60,178 bases of DNA, taken from NCBI GenBank assembly GCA_023128415.1, contig JAGMEA010000011.1, forward strand, positions 1 to 60,178, written 5' to 3'. Both the position numbers and the translations under genes were made by a program. Shown in pieces: positions 8,210 to 17,069 of this stretch (positions are counted from its first letter, which is position 1; each line of letters begins with the position of its first letter). The DNA is from Candidatus Babeliales bacterium (GTDB taxonomy: Bacteria; Babelota; Babeliae; Babelales; UBA12411). Below the pieces are notes generated by a model that saw nothing but the letters and a program-made list of their open reading frames with translations, searched no databases and was not told the origin of the DNA.

Positions 8210-9421
8210 TTATTTATTGTTTTTAACATGTTTAAAATTTAAAAATTTAAAAATACGCCTCCAACGTACAGACTTAGTCCAAAATCTCACAGGATTCTTT
8301 ATAAGTTCAAATAACCAAAGCGGTTCTTCACTATCTATTGAGTATAAAATAAGACTTGCTCTTCCATGTATAAGCTTAGAATCAAGAAGACCCCAGAACC
8401 TACTGTCTTTGCTATTTAACCTACTATCACCCATAACCCAATATTTACTCTCAGGAATAACTATTGGTCCAAATTTATCTACAATTCTGCCAAACTCATC
8501 TTTTGATAAAGTTCCAGGCATCAACAACCAAGGACGTAAAGTACCTGGCTTCAATCCAACCTCTTCAGAACTCATATTATAATAAGGTTGATCGGAAAAT
8601 TCTTTATCTGGAACATAGGTATAAAAAAGTGGATACTCTGTTGGTTTTAGCTTTAGCCATCCTGGAATAGGCAATAGCCCTATCTTATCTAAATCTATAA
8701 ATCCCGTTCTTTTTCCTATAGCAATTAAAGGATATGGGTTAACATAAGGTTCCTCTAATCTTTCACCATTCAAATAAATTACAGGCTTATCATTCTCTAC
8801 TCTACCCTCTACAGTGTCACCTGGTGCAGCTATAACTCGCTTAACAAAATTTTCTGGGCCACAAGGAAGACCAAATAAAGGCAACCCAAAGCCAACATAT
8901 TTTTGCCACAAAAAATGTAATTTATTGTGCGAATACTCAAACTTAGGATTATCAAACATTACAAGTTGATAACGTTTTGGTTTTCCACCAAATGAATACG
9001 ACATCTTGTAACCAAGAACTCTATCACCAACCAATAATGTCGGTTCCGCTGATCCACTAGGAACATGATAAAGACCAAAAACAGAATTACGTAAGATTAA
9101 AACAACGACAACTGCAAAACCCAAAGCCTCTAACCATTGAATCCATTCAGGCTTAGATAATTCATTGAGTGTCTCGTAAATTTTTTTAAATTCTGAAATT
9201 TTATTTTTTAAATCTGAACGATCAATATCTTCTTCTCGTTGACCCAAAACATATCTTATTTGTTGTACGTACCTTTCTGCATCCTCTAAAAGAAGGTGTC
9301 CCTCTTTGTGTTCTTTTTCCTGACCAGAAGCGGAAAAACTTTCTATTCCTCTTTTAAATGCAGGACTTTTTTTTACAAATTTTTCATATAACTTTTCAAA
9401 TTTATTTCGTAGCTTCTCCAT
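8210..9421 (-). CDS. lepB: Signal peptidase I, long paralogue with coiled N-terminal extension
   Basis: It cleaves signal peptides from exported proteins at the outer face of the inner membrane. A charged, coiled-coil-like extension (residues 1-92) precedes one membrane segment (about 97-110). The catalytic serine is S124 in PSGSAEPTL and the lysine is K194 in FVKRVIAAPGD. The motif MGDSR...SRFWG is also present near the C-terminus. The residue after the serine is Ala instead of the usual Met. A second copy lies at 54561-55538 and shares much of the sequence but lacks the long extension. It follows potD by 26 bp and may share its transcript. Confidence 0.91.
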   Translation of the reverse strand: MEKLRNKFEKLYEKFVKKSPAFKRGIESFSASGQEKEHKEGHLLLEDAERYVQQIRYVLGQREEDIDRSDLKNKISEFKKIYETLNELSKPEWIQWLEALGFAVVVVLILRNSVFGLYHVPSGSAEPTLLVGDRVLGYKMSYSFGGKPKRYQLVMFDNPKFEYSHNKLHFLWQKYVGFGLPLFGLPCGPENFVKRVIAAPGDTVEGRVENDKPVIYLNGERLEEPYVNPYPLIAIGKRTGFIDLDKIGLLPIPGWLKLKPTEYPLFYTYVPDKEFSDQPYYNMSSEEVGLKPGTLRPWLLMPGTLSKDEFGRIVDKFGPIVIPESKYWVMGDSRLNSKDSRFWGLLDSKLIHGRASLILYSIDSEEPLWLFELIKNPVRFWTKSVRWRRIFKFLNFKHVKNNK

Positions 9422-9447
9422 ATAAACCTTTAATAATTGATTAGCAG

Positions 9448-10527
9448 TTAAGAGGCTTTAACTGAAAGCCACAAATCTTCTAACTTTGTTCTTGGCAATT
9501 CACTCTGAAAAATACCAATTTTTTGTGATTTTTGTTGAGTTAAAGAAAATAAACTATTTGAATATTCTTCATTTAAACTCTTTTGCACATCAACATTCAC
9601 TGGATGATAACCAAATTTTTTGTTATTTAAAATTCCAATTTCTTCTGAAAGAAGAAAATTTATAAATTTATGTACTAAATCTCTTTTATCGCTAGTTGAA
9701 GGAATTATAAGATTTTCAATTACCATTAAACTGCCTTCACTTGGTATAATAAAATCATAATTTTTAGATTCCTTTCTTAATCGTCTTAAATAAGCACTCG
9801 TAATTACGGATGCAAAAGTAATATCAGATAAAAGAAAATAATCTTGACGATCATTTGTATAACTTTCAACCCACTTTTTTTGTTTTATCAATAGTTCCGT
9901 TATTTTATCCAATCCAGACAAAATGACACCCCTAGGACCAAATAAAAACAATGAAGCCAAATAAAGCGATTCTCTAGGATCATCCAACATAGATACTTTA
10001 TAGTCATAACCCAAATTTTCTGGATCTTTAAAAATCAAATCCCAACTTGCTTCTGATAGTTCACCAAAATATTTTTTATTGTACCCAATACCATAAACAT
10101 CCCAAGATATTGGAATAGAATATTCATTTTTGGGATCAAAATATCGATTTATAATTCTTTTATCTATAAAGGAAAAATTTTGTAATTTGTTATAATCCAA
10201 TTTTTGAATTAGTTCTTTTTTTCGCAGCAAGTCGACAGTATAATCAGAAACAACAAGCAAGTCATAAACTTTTCCCCTAGTAATTCCTAGTTTGGCTAAA
10301 ACCTCATCATTGCCTTGGGAATACGTAACATTAACCTGAATTCCTGTTCTGTCCTTAAATATTTTAACCACTTCTGGTGAAACAATATCTGTAAAATTCA
10401 AAAAATTGAATTCCTGTTTTTTCTCAAAAAATCTAGAAATAAAATTTGGAACATAAAGTAATAAAACAATTAAAAAAAACCAAAAAATAATAATAATACT
10501 TTTTTTCATAATAAAAAATTTATTCAT
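9448..10527 (-). CDS. potD: Spermidine/putrescine ABC transporter substrate-binding protein
   Basis: A 359-residue periplasmic binding protein of the PotD/PotF family, with an N-terminal signal or anchor segment (residues 8-28). Conserved elements include LNFTDIVSPEVVKIF and DWDVYGIGYN-like strands. It is the last gene of potABCD and overlaps potC by 8 bp. The first ATG has AGGG about 9 nt upstream; an internal ATG 6 codons later is possible. Substrate assignment rests on the operon, since PotD-like proteins also bind other cations. Confidence 0.86.
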   Translation of the reverse strand: MNKFFIMKKSIIIIFWFFLIVLLLYVPNFISRFFEKKQEFNFLNFTDIVSPEVVKIFKDRTGIQVNVTYSQGNDEVLAKLGITRGKVYDLLVVSDYTVDLLRKKELIQKLDYNKLQNFSFIDKRIINRYFDPKNEYSIPISWDVYGIGYNKKYFGELSEASWDLIFKDPENLGYDYKVSMLDDPRESLYLASLFLFGPRGVILSGLDKITELLIKQKKWVESYTNDRQDYFLLSDITFASVITSAYLRRLRKESKNYDFIIPSEGSLMVIENLIIPSTSDKRDLVHKFINFLLSEEIGILNNKKFGYHPVNVDVQKSLNEEYSNSLFSLTQQKSQKIGIFQSELPRTKLEDLWLSVKAS

Positions 10528-11317
10528 GCCCTATGACCCTATCTACAACTTTAAGCAAGGACAATATTATGACAAACAGACTGCTTATAGCTAACATACA
10601 AGTAGACAAGGCATTTATAGTAGGATCTAATCCTTCACGTATTTTTGAAAATACGTAAATAGACAATGTTTGTATTTTTGCACCTGAACAAAAATAAGCT
10701 ATAAAAAAATCATCTAATGACAAAGTAAAAACTAATAAAGATGAAGCCACTATAGACGGTGTAAGCAATGGTAAAATTATTTTCCAAAAAGTCTCTGCTT
10801 GTGTAGCACCTAAATCTGAAGATGCTTCGGTTAAAATCGGATCTATTTCTTTGAATCGACTTCTAACAATTGGAATTACAAATCCTAAACCAATTAAAGT
10901 GTGGCCAGCAATAAGCGTAACATAGCCCAAAGGAACTTGAAAAAATGCAAACAAACTAAGTAATCCAACCGCCAAAATTATATCTGGAAGAATGACATTG
11001 GCATAAAAAATCTTATCTAAAATTGCAGATTTCCACCATTTAGTCGCAAATACAAAAGCCGTTCCCATTGCAATACTTAAAATAGTTGAAACAAATGCAA
11101 CAATGAGGGAAACATTTAAGGCTTTTAAAATTTCTGGATAAATAAAAATATTTTTATACCATTTTAGAGAAAAACCAGCCCATTTAACAGCAAGCAAGGA
11201 AGCACTGCTAAAAGAAAAAAATATTAAAACAAAAACAGGTATATATAAAAATAAATACGCACAAATAACAAAAAGAGGATGTAGGGCTCTAATAAAAATA
11301 TTTTTACTTTCTACCAT
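10520..11317 (-). CDS. potC: Polyamine ABC transporter permease PotC
   Basis: A 265-residue permease with six predicted membrane helices. The EAA loop that contacts the ATPase is seen at EASSDLGATQAETFWKIILP (about 164-183). With PotB it forms the channel that imports polyamines delivered by PotD. It starts 7 bp after potB and overlaps potD, consistent with coupled translation. Confidence 0.9.
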   Translation of the reverse strand: MVESKNIFIRALHPLFVICAYLFLYIPVFVLIFFSFSSASLLAVKWAGFSLKWYKNIFIYPEILKALNVSLIVAFVSTILSIAMGTAFVFATKWWKSAILDKIFYANVILPDIILAVGLLSLFAFFQVPLGYVTLIAGHTLIGLGFVIPIVRSRFKEIDPILTEASSDLGATQAETFWKIILPLLTPSIVASSLLVFTLSLDDFFIAYFCSGAKIQTLSIYVFSKIREGLDPTINALSTCMLAISSLFVIILSLLKVVDRVIGHE

Positions 11318-11323
11318 ATCTAA

Positions 11324-12199
11324 CTAATCTTTAAAAGTTGAAAAAAGTTTTTTATATAAAAAAGAAAATACATTAAGCATTAATAATGCCAATATAACAA
11401 AAACAATTCCAGACCAGGCTAAGGCAAAGCCAGAAGACCAATCTCGAACTACTAAAAATTTATCAACAATAACATTTCCCCAAAAAACATATTTGGAGCC
11501 TCCTAATAAAGAAGGTATAGCATATTCCCCAAACGCAGGTATAAAAACTAATAAAAAACCAGTATATATGCCTGGAAGTGAAAGAGGAAAAACAATTCTT
11601 CTTAAAGTATTAAAGCGATTCGCACCTAAATCCGCGGAAGCCTCTAAAAGCTTTTTATCCATTTTTGATAATACAGCATATATAGGAAGAATCATAAATG
11701 GCAAAAATACATAAACCATGCCAATCAAAATAGCATAAATAGTATTCAAAATATGCAAGGGTTTAGAAATTACACCTATGTACCTTAAAAGAGGGCTTAA
11801 TAACCCATTCGGATCTAATAAGAAAAACCAAGCATAAATTTGTACAATTAGATTACTCCAAGAGGGAAGAATAATTAATATCAATAAAATCATCTTCCAA
11901 ATTCCACCTTTTAGAGAAATAAAATATGCAATGGGAAAACCAATAAATAAACATAAAACAGATGTCGATAGGGCTAAAAGAAAAGAATTAATAATTATTT
12001 GAAGATAAACAGGCTTTAAAATTCTAAAATAATGTTGTAATGTTATAGAAAATCTAAAACCCTCTTCTGTAGCTGATAAAAAGCTAAAAAAAATCATCAC
12101 CAATAATGGAAGATATAAAAATAAAAATTGCCAAACAATAGTTGGTGACGCTAAAAACAAGGGAAATTCTTCTTTAACTATACGACGAACAATGTTCAT
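11324..12199 (-). CDS. potB: Polyamine ABC transporter permease PotB
   Basis: A 291-residue permease with six membrane helices. The EAA loop is EASADLGANRFNTLRRIVFP (about 188-207). Its start codon follows the potA stop immediately, so the two are translationally linked. It pairs with PotC in the importer. Confidence 0.9.
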   Translation of the reverse strand: MNIVRRIVKEEFPLFLASPTIVWQFLFLYLPLLVMIFFSFLSATEEGFRFSITLQHYFRILKPVYLQIIINSFLLALSTSVLCLFIGFPIAYFISLKGGIWKMILLILIILPSWSNLIVQIYAWFFLLDPNGLLSPLLRYIGVISKPLHILNTIYAILIGMVYVFLPFMILPIYAVLSKMDKKLLEASADLGANRFNTLRRIVFPLSLPGIYTGFLLVFIPAFGEYAIPSLLGGSKYVFWGNVIVDKFLVVRDWSSGFALAWSGIVFVILALLMLNVFSFLYKKLFSTFKD

Positions 12200-13294
12200 T
12201 TATCGCTCCAACAAAACAACATTCTCTTTTTGAAAATAAAGATTTACTTCATCATCATAATCTATGTATTCGTGGGGAAAGTGTTCTTCATTTTGTTCAA
12301 ATACTGTTAACGTTTTTCTATTAGCAAAACGCACTTTATACTTTGTAGACTGGCCGTGGTAAATAATGTTTTCCACAGTTCCTTTTAAATGATTTGAAAA
12401 ACCTTCCATTTTATTTTTTGTAATCATAATTTTTTCTGGCCTAAGGCTTAAAAAGCATTCAACTCCTGAAACCATCCATGACTTCTTTACTGGAGAAAAA
12501 ATTAAAAAATCACCAAGATTTTGTGATTCGAAAATAAACTGGCCTTCTTCTATTTTCAAAATCCCTTTCAGAATATTTGTAGTGCCTACAAATCCTGCAA
12601 CAAAAGTTGATGCTGGAAACTCATAAATTTCTTTAGGAGTTCCAATCTGTTCGATTTCACCATCAGCATTCATAATAGCCATCCTATCTGCCACCGTTAA
12701 CGCTTCTGATTGGTCATGGGTAACATAAACAAATGTAGTCTTAAATTTTTCTTGAAGATCTATAAGCTCTATAAGCATTTGCTCACGCAAGCGCAAATCT
12801 AATGCTGCTAGCGGCTCATCTAATAATAAAACTTCTGGTTCATTAACAATTGCTCGTGCAAGAGCAACTCGTTGTTGTTGTCCACCAGATAAATTCGTAA
12901 TATTTCTATATTCCCGTCCAGAAAGACGTACTGTTTTTAAGATAGAAAGTACTTTTTTTTCAATTTCTTTTTCAGTTAAATTTCTAAGCCTTAATCCATA
13001 AGCAACATTTTCAAAAACTGTAAGATGTGGAAAAAGCGCATATTGCTGAAAAATCGTATTGATAGTGCGCTTATAAATTGGAGTATTAGTTATATCTCTA
13101 TCATCACCTAAAAAAATTCGACCCTTATCAACGCTTTCCAAGCCAGCAATTAATCTTAGCAAGGTTGTTTTTCCACATCCACTAGGGCCAAGAAGAGCAA
13201 AAAACTTACCTGAAGGAATTTCCAGATTAAGTTTATCAATTACAACTTCACCATGAAAAAGCTTGCTTACACTTTCAAGTCGAATACTTCTCAT
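12200..13294 (-). CDS. potA: Polyamine ABC transporter ATPase PotA
   Basis: A 364-residue ATPase that powers polyamine uptake. Walker A is GPSGCGKT at 36-43, the Q-loop is IFQQYALFP, the signature is LSGGQ at 135-139, Walker B is LLLDEP at 156-161, and the switch His lies in VTHDQ. A C-terminal TOBE-type domain (about 240-364) is present, as expected for this subfamily. It is first in the pot operon proper and follows the His-rich membrane gene by 11 bp. Confidence 0.93.
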   Translation of the reverse strand: MRSIRLESVSKLFHGEVVIDKLNLEIPSGKFFALLGPSGCGKTTLLRLIAGLESVDKGRIFLGDDRDITNTPIYKRTINTIFQQYALFPHLTVFENVAYGLRLRNLTEKEIEKKVLSILKTVRLSGREYRNITNLSGGQQQRVALARAIVNEPEVLLLDEPLAALDLRLREQMLIELIDLQEKFKTTFVYVTHDQSEALTVADRMAIMNADGEIEQIGTPKEIYEFPASTFVAGFVGTTNILKGILKIEEGQFIFESQNLGDFLIFSPVKKSWMVSGVECFLSLRPEKIMITKNKMEGFSNHLKGTVENIIYHGQSTKYKVRFANRKTLTVFEQNEEHFPHEYIDYDDEVNLYFQKENVVLLER

Positions 13295-13305
13295 TTCTTC
13301 CCTTG

Positions 13306-13980
13306 TTATCGACGCTTCATTTTAAATTTTGCAAAAGATATTGGCACAACAATATCGGCTAAAGAGCATGGTACTAAAACTGCAATAATTAAATAAACGA
13401 AAATAAAACCTATCTGGTTATACCATTGATCAAAACCAAATCCATAAAAGTACAAAATAGAAGCCATAGCACTTATAAAAATATGAAAAAAGTGTGATCC
13501 GGCGGAATAAAATAAGCTTTTACCTTCTGCATGACGTCCTATAACAAAACCATTTAGTACTCCAAATGTTAAAAATGGTAATACCGAACCAAGATGATGT
13601 ATAAAACACCAGTGAAAATGCATATCCAAACCCAAATATAAACCACCAATAAACGGCATTATTGAATCGGACAAAGTACAAAATATAGCGGGCACAAGAA
13701 ATCCTGACAAAAGAGCCATTGGGACATTGTTAGAATATTTTCTAAAAATTAAGACTACTCCTGTTCCCGAAAATAACAAATGTAAATAATGAAACACATG
13801 GAACAGTTTTTTTGCAGCATCAACCTCTAAGGTTCTATAGGTAAGCAAACTTAAAGCTATAATACTTAAAGCCACCGAAAGAATAGCAAACGGTATGTGC
13901 GAAATTATTTCTTCTTTAAGAGATTCATGATGACAATCATGCTTATGTAAAGACGAATTATGGATATGCTCTTTTTTCAC
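13306..13980 (-). CDS. Polytopic membrane protein with His-rich N-terminus, unknown function
   Basis: A 224-residue protein I do not recognise. The first 20 residues hold seven histidines in clusters (EHIHNSSLHKHDCHHE), followed by about six hydrophobic segments. More histidines occur in or near the membrane (HVFHYLH, MHFHWCFIHH, SHFFHIF). This pattern suggests metal binding, but that is inference. The start is GTG with GGGAAG just upstream. It is 11 bp ahead of potA, so it probably heads the same transcript. Confidence 0.75.
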   Translation of the reverse strand: MKKEHIHNSSLHKHDCHHESLKEEIISHIPFAILSVALSIIALSLLTYRTLEVDAAKKLFHVFHYLHLLFSGTGVVLIFRKYSNNVPMALLSGFLVPAIFCTLSDSIMPFIGGLYLGLDMHFHWCFIHHLGSVLPFLTFGVLNGFVIGRHAEGKSLFYSAGSHFFHIFISAMASILYFYGFGFDQWYNQIGFIFVYLIIAVLVPCSLADIVVPISFAKFKMKRR

Positions 13981-14097
13981 ATACTTCCCAGCTGCTATTT
14001 ATATGATAAAACTAAAGTCCCCACCAATAATATTTCAATATAAATTATTAGTGTTTTAAGTCAAAGGAAAAGCTCTAAAAGGCCTATTAATCTTTAC

Positions 14098-14103
14098 TAT
14101 AAT
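14098..14103 (+). promoter_or_regulatory. Candidate -10 box for tRNA-Glu
   Basis: An exact TATAAT lies 34 bp upstream of the tRNA start. No good -35 is found at 16-18 bp. It overlaps an 8-bp inverted repeat (ATAATACC/GGTATTAT, 14099-14120). Confidence 0.35.
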
Positions 14104-14131
14104 ACCATTCTTGGTATTATTTTAAATTATT

Positions 14132-14206
14132 GACCCTATCGTCTAGCGGTTAGGACACTACGTTCTCAGCGTAGGAACCGGGGTTCGATCCCCCGTAGGG
14201 TCGCCA
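14132..14206 (+). tRNA. tRNA-Glu (anticodon CTC)
   Basis: The 75-nt sequence folds as a cloverleaf. The acceptor arm is GACCCTA/TAGGGTC, the anticodon stem is CTACG/CGTAG around TTCTCAG (anticodon CTC), and the T-arm is CGGGG-TTCGATC-CCCCG. Discriminator G is followed by an encoded CCA. The D-arm matches bacterial tRNA-Glu (CGTCTAGCGGTTAGGACAC). It reads GAG codons. An IscB relic on the other strand runs up to its 3' end. Confidence 0.97.
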
Positions 14207-14208
14207 AA

Positions 14209-14432
14209 TTTGTTTATAAAATAGCTGTAGCCATCCGCTTTTTGAATCAACTTACAGTATCTATAATTAATCCAATCCAAACGTTGATTTTGAAGAGTAA
14301 ATAAGGCAAAGCTCCTCGAGATCTAATAGCAATTCTGCCTATGTGAGCACCTTTCCATTTCCCAATAGGAACCGACGCTTTAACGAAATCGCCTGTTTTA
14401 AACCCTTTAAAAAAAATTTTGCTCTTAAACAA
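14209..14432 (-). pseudogene. IscB (OMEGA nuclease) C-terminal domain relic, frameshifted
   Basis: Two minus-strand frames carry consecutive pieces of the conserved IscB C-terminus. The first reads GFKTGDFVKASVPIGKWKG, then HIGRIAIRSRG (family form GFQTGDIVKAxVxxGKxxGxxxGRVAVRxxGSF). One base appears lost at GGAGC near 14318. The next frame then continues SFALFTLQNQ and INYRYCKLIQKADGYSYF, again the family pattern. No RuvC or HNH portion is visible upstream. IscB is the RNA-guided nuclease ancestor of Cas9, mobilised by IS200/IS605 elements. This is an inactive remnant. Confidence 0.8.
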
Positions 14433-14450
14433 TCTTCCGAATCTTTTCCT

Positions 14451-14648
14451 TCAGCATTTTATGCATTTTCTGAATTCTTCTTTCCTTTGATATAAGGATA
14501 CATTTCTTACATTCTCACCCCGAGGAGGATTACCTGGACTCCAAAAAATTAACATCGGTCTCTTTGCTTCCAGAAAAAGCATTTGTGGAATTGGAAAAAA
14601 TTTAGAAATCAAAACAAAACTGAAAATAATAAATAATAACCTTTCCAT
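14451..14648 (-). CDS. Small ORF of unknown status beside the IscB relic
   Basis: A 65-residue frame with a hydrophobic N-terminus (ERLLFIIFSFVLISKFF) and a basic tail ending RKCIKC. It starts 20 bp after nfu and has only a poor ribosome binding site (ATAGG close to the ATG). I recognise no family. It may be a small exported peptide or just open sequence next to the decayed IscB. The surrounding 14433-14668 shows no recognisable IscB core. Confidence 0.25.
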   Translation of the reverse strand: MERLLFIIFSFVLISKFFPIPQMLFLEAKRPMLIFWSPGNPPRGENVRNVSLYQRKEEFRKCIKC

Positions 14649-14668
14649 AACCTATAAGCTCATTACTA

Positions 14669-14908
14669 TTAAAAACCAACTTCTATTATTTCTTTAACTT
14701 GAGGAACTTCCCTTTTTAAAGACTCTTCAATTAAAAATTTTAATGTCTGACTTGAAGCGGGACAACCATGGCAAGCACCCTGGAGCTTAACAAAGACTTT
14801 TTCATCTTCATATTTTATAAAATTAATATTTCCACCATGCATCAAAAGATAATGTCTGACCTGATCTAATGCCTGCTCAATTTGATTTATAATCTCTTTA
14901 TTATCCAT
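14669..14908 (-). CDS. nfuA: NifU C-terminal-domain (Nfu-type) iron-sulfur scaffold
   Basis: A 79-residue single-domain Nfu protein with the cluster-binding CxxC at C46 and C49 (GACHGCPASSQTLKF). Such proteins carry Fe-S clusters to client enzymes, complementing the SufS/SufU pair found 10 kb away. It begins beyond the terminator of the rplQ transcript, so it needs its own promoter or readthrough. The symbol is by domain only; there is no A-type N-terminal domain as in E. coli NfuA. Confidence 0.87.
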   Translation of the reverse strand: MDNKEIINQIEQALDQVRHYLLMHGGNINFIKYEDEKVFVKLQGACHGCPASSQTLKFLIEESLKREVPQVKEIIEVGF

Positions 14909-14920
14909 TATTACACCTAT

Positions 14921-14945
14921 AAAAAAAGGCGGGAAATCCCGCCTT
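14921..14945 (-). terminator. Intrinsic terminator of the ribosomal-protein cluster
   Basis: On the minus strand the stem AAGGCGGG/CCCGCCTT (14926-14945) has a 4-nt loop and is followed by a run of T (14921-14927). It sits 24 bp beyond the rplQ stop and closes the 19-kb str-S10-spc-alpha transcript. Confidence 0.92.
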
Positions 14946-14968
14946 AAATTTATTTTCTCAAAATGATT

Positions 14969-15325
14969 TTACACCCACTCTAATCTAGCAATTGGTGCAG
15001 TGTCACTACCCCTTCGTCCCAAAGGAATAACCCTCGTATATCCTCCAGGTCTTTCCTTGTACTTTGGAGCTATTTCTTCAAACATCTTTCTTACTGCTTT
15101 TTCATCGTAAGGAAGAATTTGGTTTACTCTTCGAATAGTATTAAAATCACTTCCCTTGCGAGCAAGAGTCACAACTTTTTCTACAGCACTTTGAACTTCT
15201 TTAATTCTAGGCTTAGTTGTTTGAAGACAACCAAATTTTATAAAATGAATTACCTGATTTCTTACCAAAGCTCTTCTGTGAGGAGGTTTTTTATTTAACT
15301 TCCTTTTACCCGATTGATGGATCAT
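14969..15325 (-). CDS. rplQ: 50S ribosomal protein L17
   Basis: A 118-residue L17 with the conserved start RKLNKKPPHRRALVRNQ and the C-terminal YTRVIPLGRRGSDTAPIA. It is the last gene of the alpha-operon segment, overlaps rpoA by 4 bp (ATGA), and is followed by a strong terminator. Confidence 0.96.
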   Translation of the reverse strand: MIHQSGKRKLNKKPPHRRALVRNQVIHFIKFGCLQTTKPRIKEVQSAVEKVVTLARKGSDFNTIRRVNQILPYDEKAVRKMFEEIAPKYKERPGGYTRVIPLGRRGSDTAPIARLEWV

Positions 15326-16395
15326 AATGAATCCTTTTTCTTTCTCTTCTCTTGATCCTGAATCATCTTTTTAAGATCTAATTCTTTAATATTCATACCC
15401 AAGTGAAGTCCAAATGCTTTTAAAATTTCCTTAACTTCACGTAATGATTTTCTTCCAAAATTCTTTATTTTGAGAATTTCTTCATCTGTTAAATTAACTA
15501 AATCTATGACTCTTTTAATTCCTGCACTTACCAAACAGTTATGTGCACGGACAGAAAACTCAAGTTCATCTATAGGCTTCAAGAATAATTCAACAGGGAG
15601 CCCTCTTGTTGGTCCATCAATATCCATTTCAGGAGCACCTTCTAAAGTTTCAGAAGAAACCTTTGATATCTCATTAAATGGGATTTCTGGCGCCAATAAA
15701 AAGTGCTCTAATTGAGTACGCATAACAGATGTTGCATAATAAATAGCATCTTGCGGAACAACAGATCCATCAGTCTCTATACCCAATATTAACTTGTCAT
15801 AGTTAATTGCTTGCCCAACACGAGTCTTTTCAATAGAGTACTCAACTCTTCTAATTGGAGAAAAAGAAGCATCTAAAAAGACTCTATCATCTTCTTGAAG
15901 CTTTTCACCTAAAGGCCACTTAGCTGTTCGATATCCTCGACCAGTTTCTACAAAAAACTGTATATCTAATTCACCATCGCTAGCCAAACGAGCAATAACA
16001 TGATCTTTATTAATTAATTCTAGATGATCATCAGCTTTAATATCAGAAACTCTAGCAACACCTTCACCTTTTACAGAAAGATGTAATTTTCCCGGCATGC
16101 CAGTTTTATTTTTAATTATTATACCTTTGATATTTAAAAGGACATGTAAAATATCCTCTATTACCCCAGGAAGAGTAGAAAATTCATTATTTACACCATT
16201 AATAATAACTGATGTAACAGCAGACCCTTCAACGGCTGAAAGCAAAATTCTTCTTAGAGAGTTGCCCAAAGTTATACCAAACCCTGGTTCTAATGGACTG
16301 ACTACTAGCTCACCATAATTAGCTGATGATTTAGAAGTATCCCACTCTAACTTAGGAAGAGTAAGTGCTTTATATTCTTTTGCTTGCTTTTGCAT
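15322..16395 (-). CDS. rpoA: RNA polymerase alpha subunit
   Basis: A 357-residue alpha subunit. The N-terminal assembly domain contains PLEPGFGITLGNSLRRILL, which dimerises and contacts beta and beta-prime. The C-terminal domain (about 270-330; IDLVNLTDEEILKIKNFGRK) binds UP elements and activators. It is slightly longer than typical (about 330) because of a lysine-rich tail. It lies between rpsD and rplQ as in most bacteria. Confidence 0.97.
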   Translation of the reverse strand: MQKQAKEYKALTLPKLEWDTSKSSANYGELVVSPLEPGFGITLGNSLRRILLSAVEGSAVTSVIINGVNNEFSTLPGVIEDILHVLLNIKGIIIKNKTGMPGKLHLSVKGEGVARVSDIKADDHLELINKDHVIARLASDGELDIQFFVETGRGYRTAKWPLGEKLQEDDRVFLDASFSPIRRVEYSIEKTRVGQAINYDKLILGIETDGSVVPQDAIYYATSVMRTQLEHFLLAPEIPFNEISKVSSETLEGAPEMDIDGPTRGLPVELFLKPIDELEFSVRAHNCLVSAGIKRVIDLVNLTDEEILKIKNFGRKSLREVKEILKAFGLHLGMNIKELDLKKMIQDQEKRKKKDSL

Positions 16396-16443
16396 TCATA
16401 TCCCCCACGTTACCGTACGGTTAACCTAAATAAACCCAATATA

Positions 16444-17067
16444 CTACTTAGAATATAACTCAACGATAAGATGCTCTTCTACAGGAACCTTGACATCCAT
16501 TCTCTCAGGTTCTTTAAGAACAATACCTTTACGTTCAGCCTTATTAAGCTCTAACCACTCAGGAACCTTGATTCCTATGCTCATTCTTTTATCTACAACA
16601 TTCTTTATAAAGGCTTCTTTAGAAAGAGCTCTTTTTGATAGCGTTATTTCATCACCAACAACTACGATATAAGATGATGATTTCACACGCTTTCCATTAA
16701 CAAAAACTAGCCCGTGAGCAACCATTTGGCGAGCTTGTGGTCTAGAAGTTGCCATTTTTAATCTAAAAACCGTATTATCCAGCCTTCTCTCCAGTAAACT
16801 CATTAGAATCTCACCGGTAACACCTTTTTGTTGAGATGCTATAGCAAAAAAGCGTCGGAATTGCTTTTCATCAACTCCGTATAAAAACTTAACCTTTTGC
16901 TTTTCTCGAAGCTGTTTTCCATATTCTGTTAATTTTTTAGTGCCAATCTTTTTTCCAAACTGTCCTGGATAGGTAGAACGTTTTTCAACTGCACAACGTC
17001 CAACTTTTGAACAAAGCTTTTCTCCAATTTGACGACACTTTCTGCAACCACTAATAGTTCTTGCCAT
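16444..17067 (-). CDS. rpsD: 30S ribosomal protein S4, zinc-binding type
   Basis: A 207-residue S4. The N-terminus has a four-cysteine cluster (C8, C11, C19, C25) like zinc-bearing S4 of Thermus. The S4 RNA-binding domain follows (LLERRLDNTVFRLKMATSRPQARQMV). S4 nucleates 16S folding and in many bacteria represses the alpha operon. Confidence 0.97.
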   Translation of the reverse strand: MARTISGCRKCRQIGEKLCSKVGRCAVEKRSTYPGQFGKKIGTKKLTEYGKQLREKQKVKFLYGVDEKQFRRFFAIASQQKGVTGEILMSLLERRLDNTVFRLKMATSRPQARQMVAHGLVFVNGKRVKSSSYIVVVGDEITLSKRALSKEAFIKNVVDKRMSIGIKVPEWLELNKAERKGIVLKEPERMDVKVPVEEHLIVELYSK

Positions 17068-17069
17068 TC

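Noticed and set aside
14099-14120. Hairpin ATAATACC/GGTATTAT as a terminator
   Set aside because: It lies upstream of the tRNA, has no T-run and overlaps the candidate -10 box.
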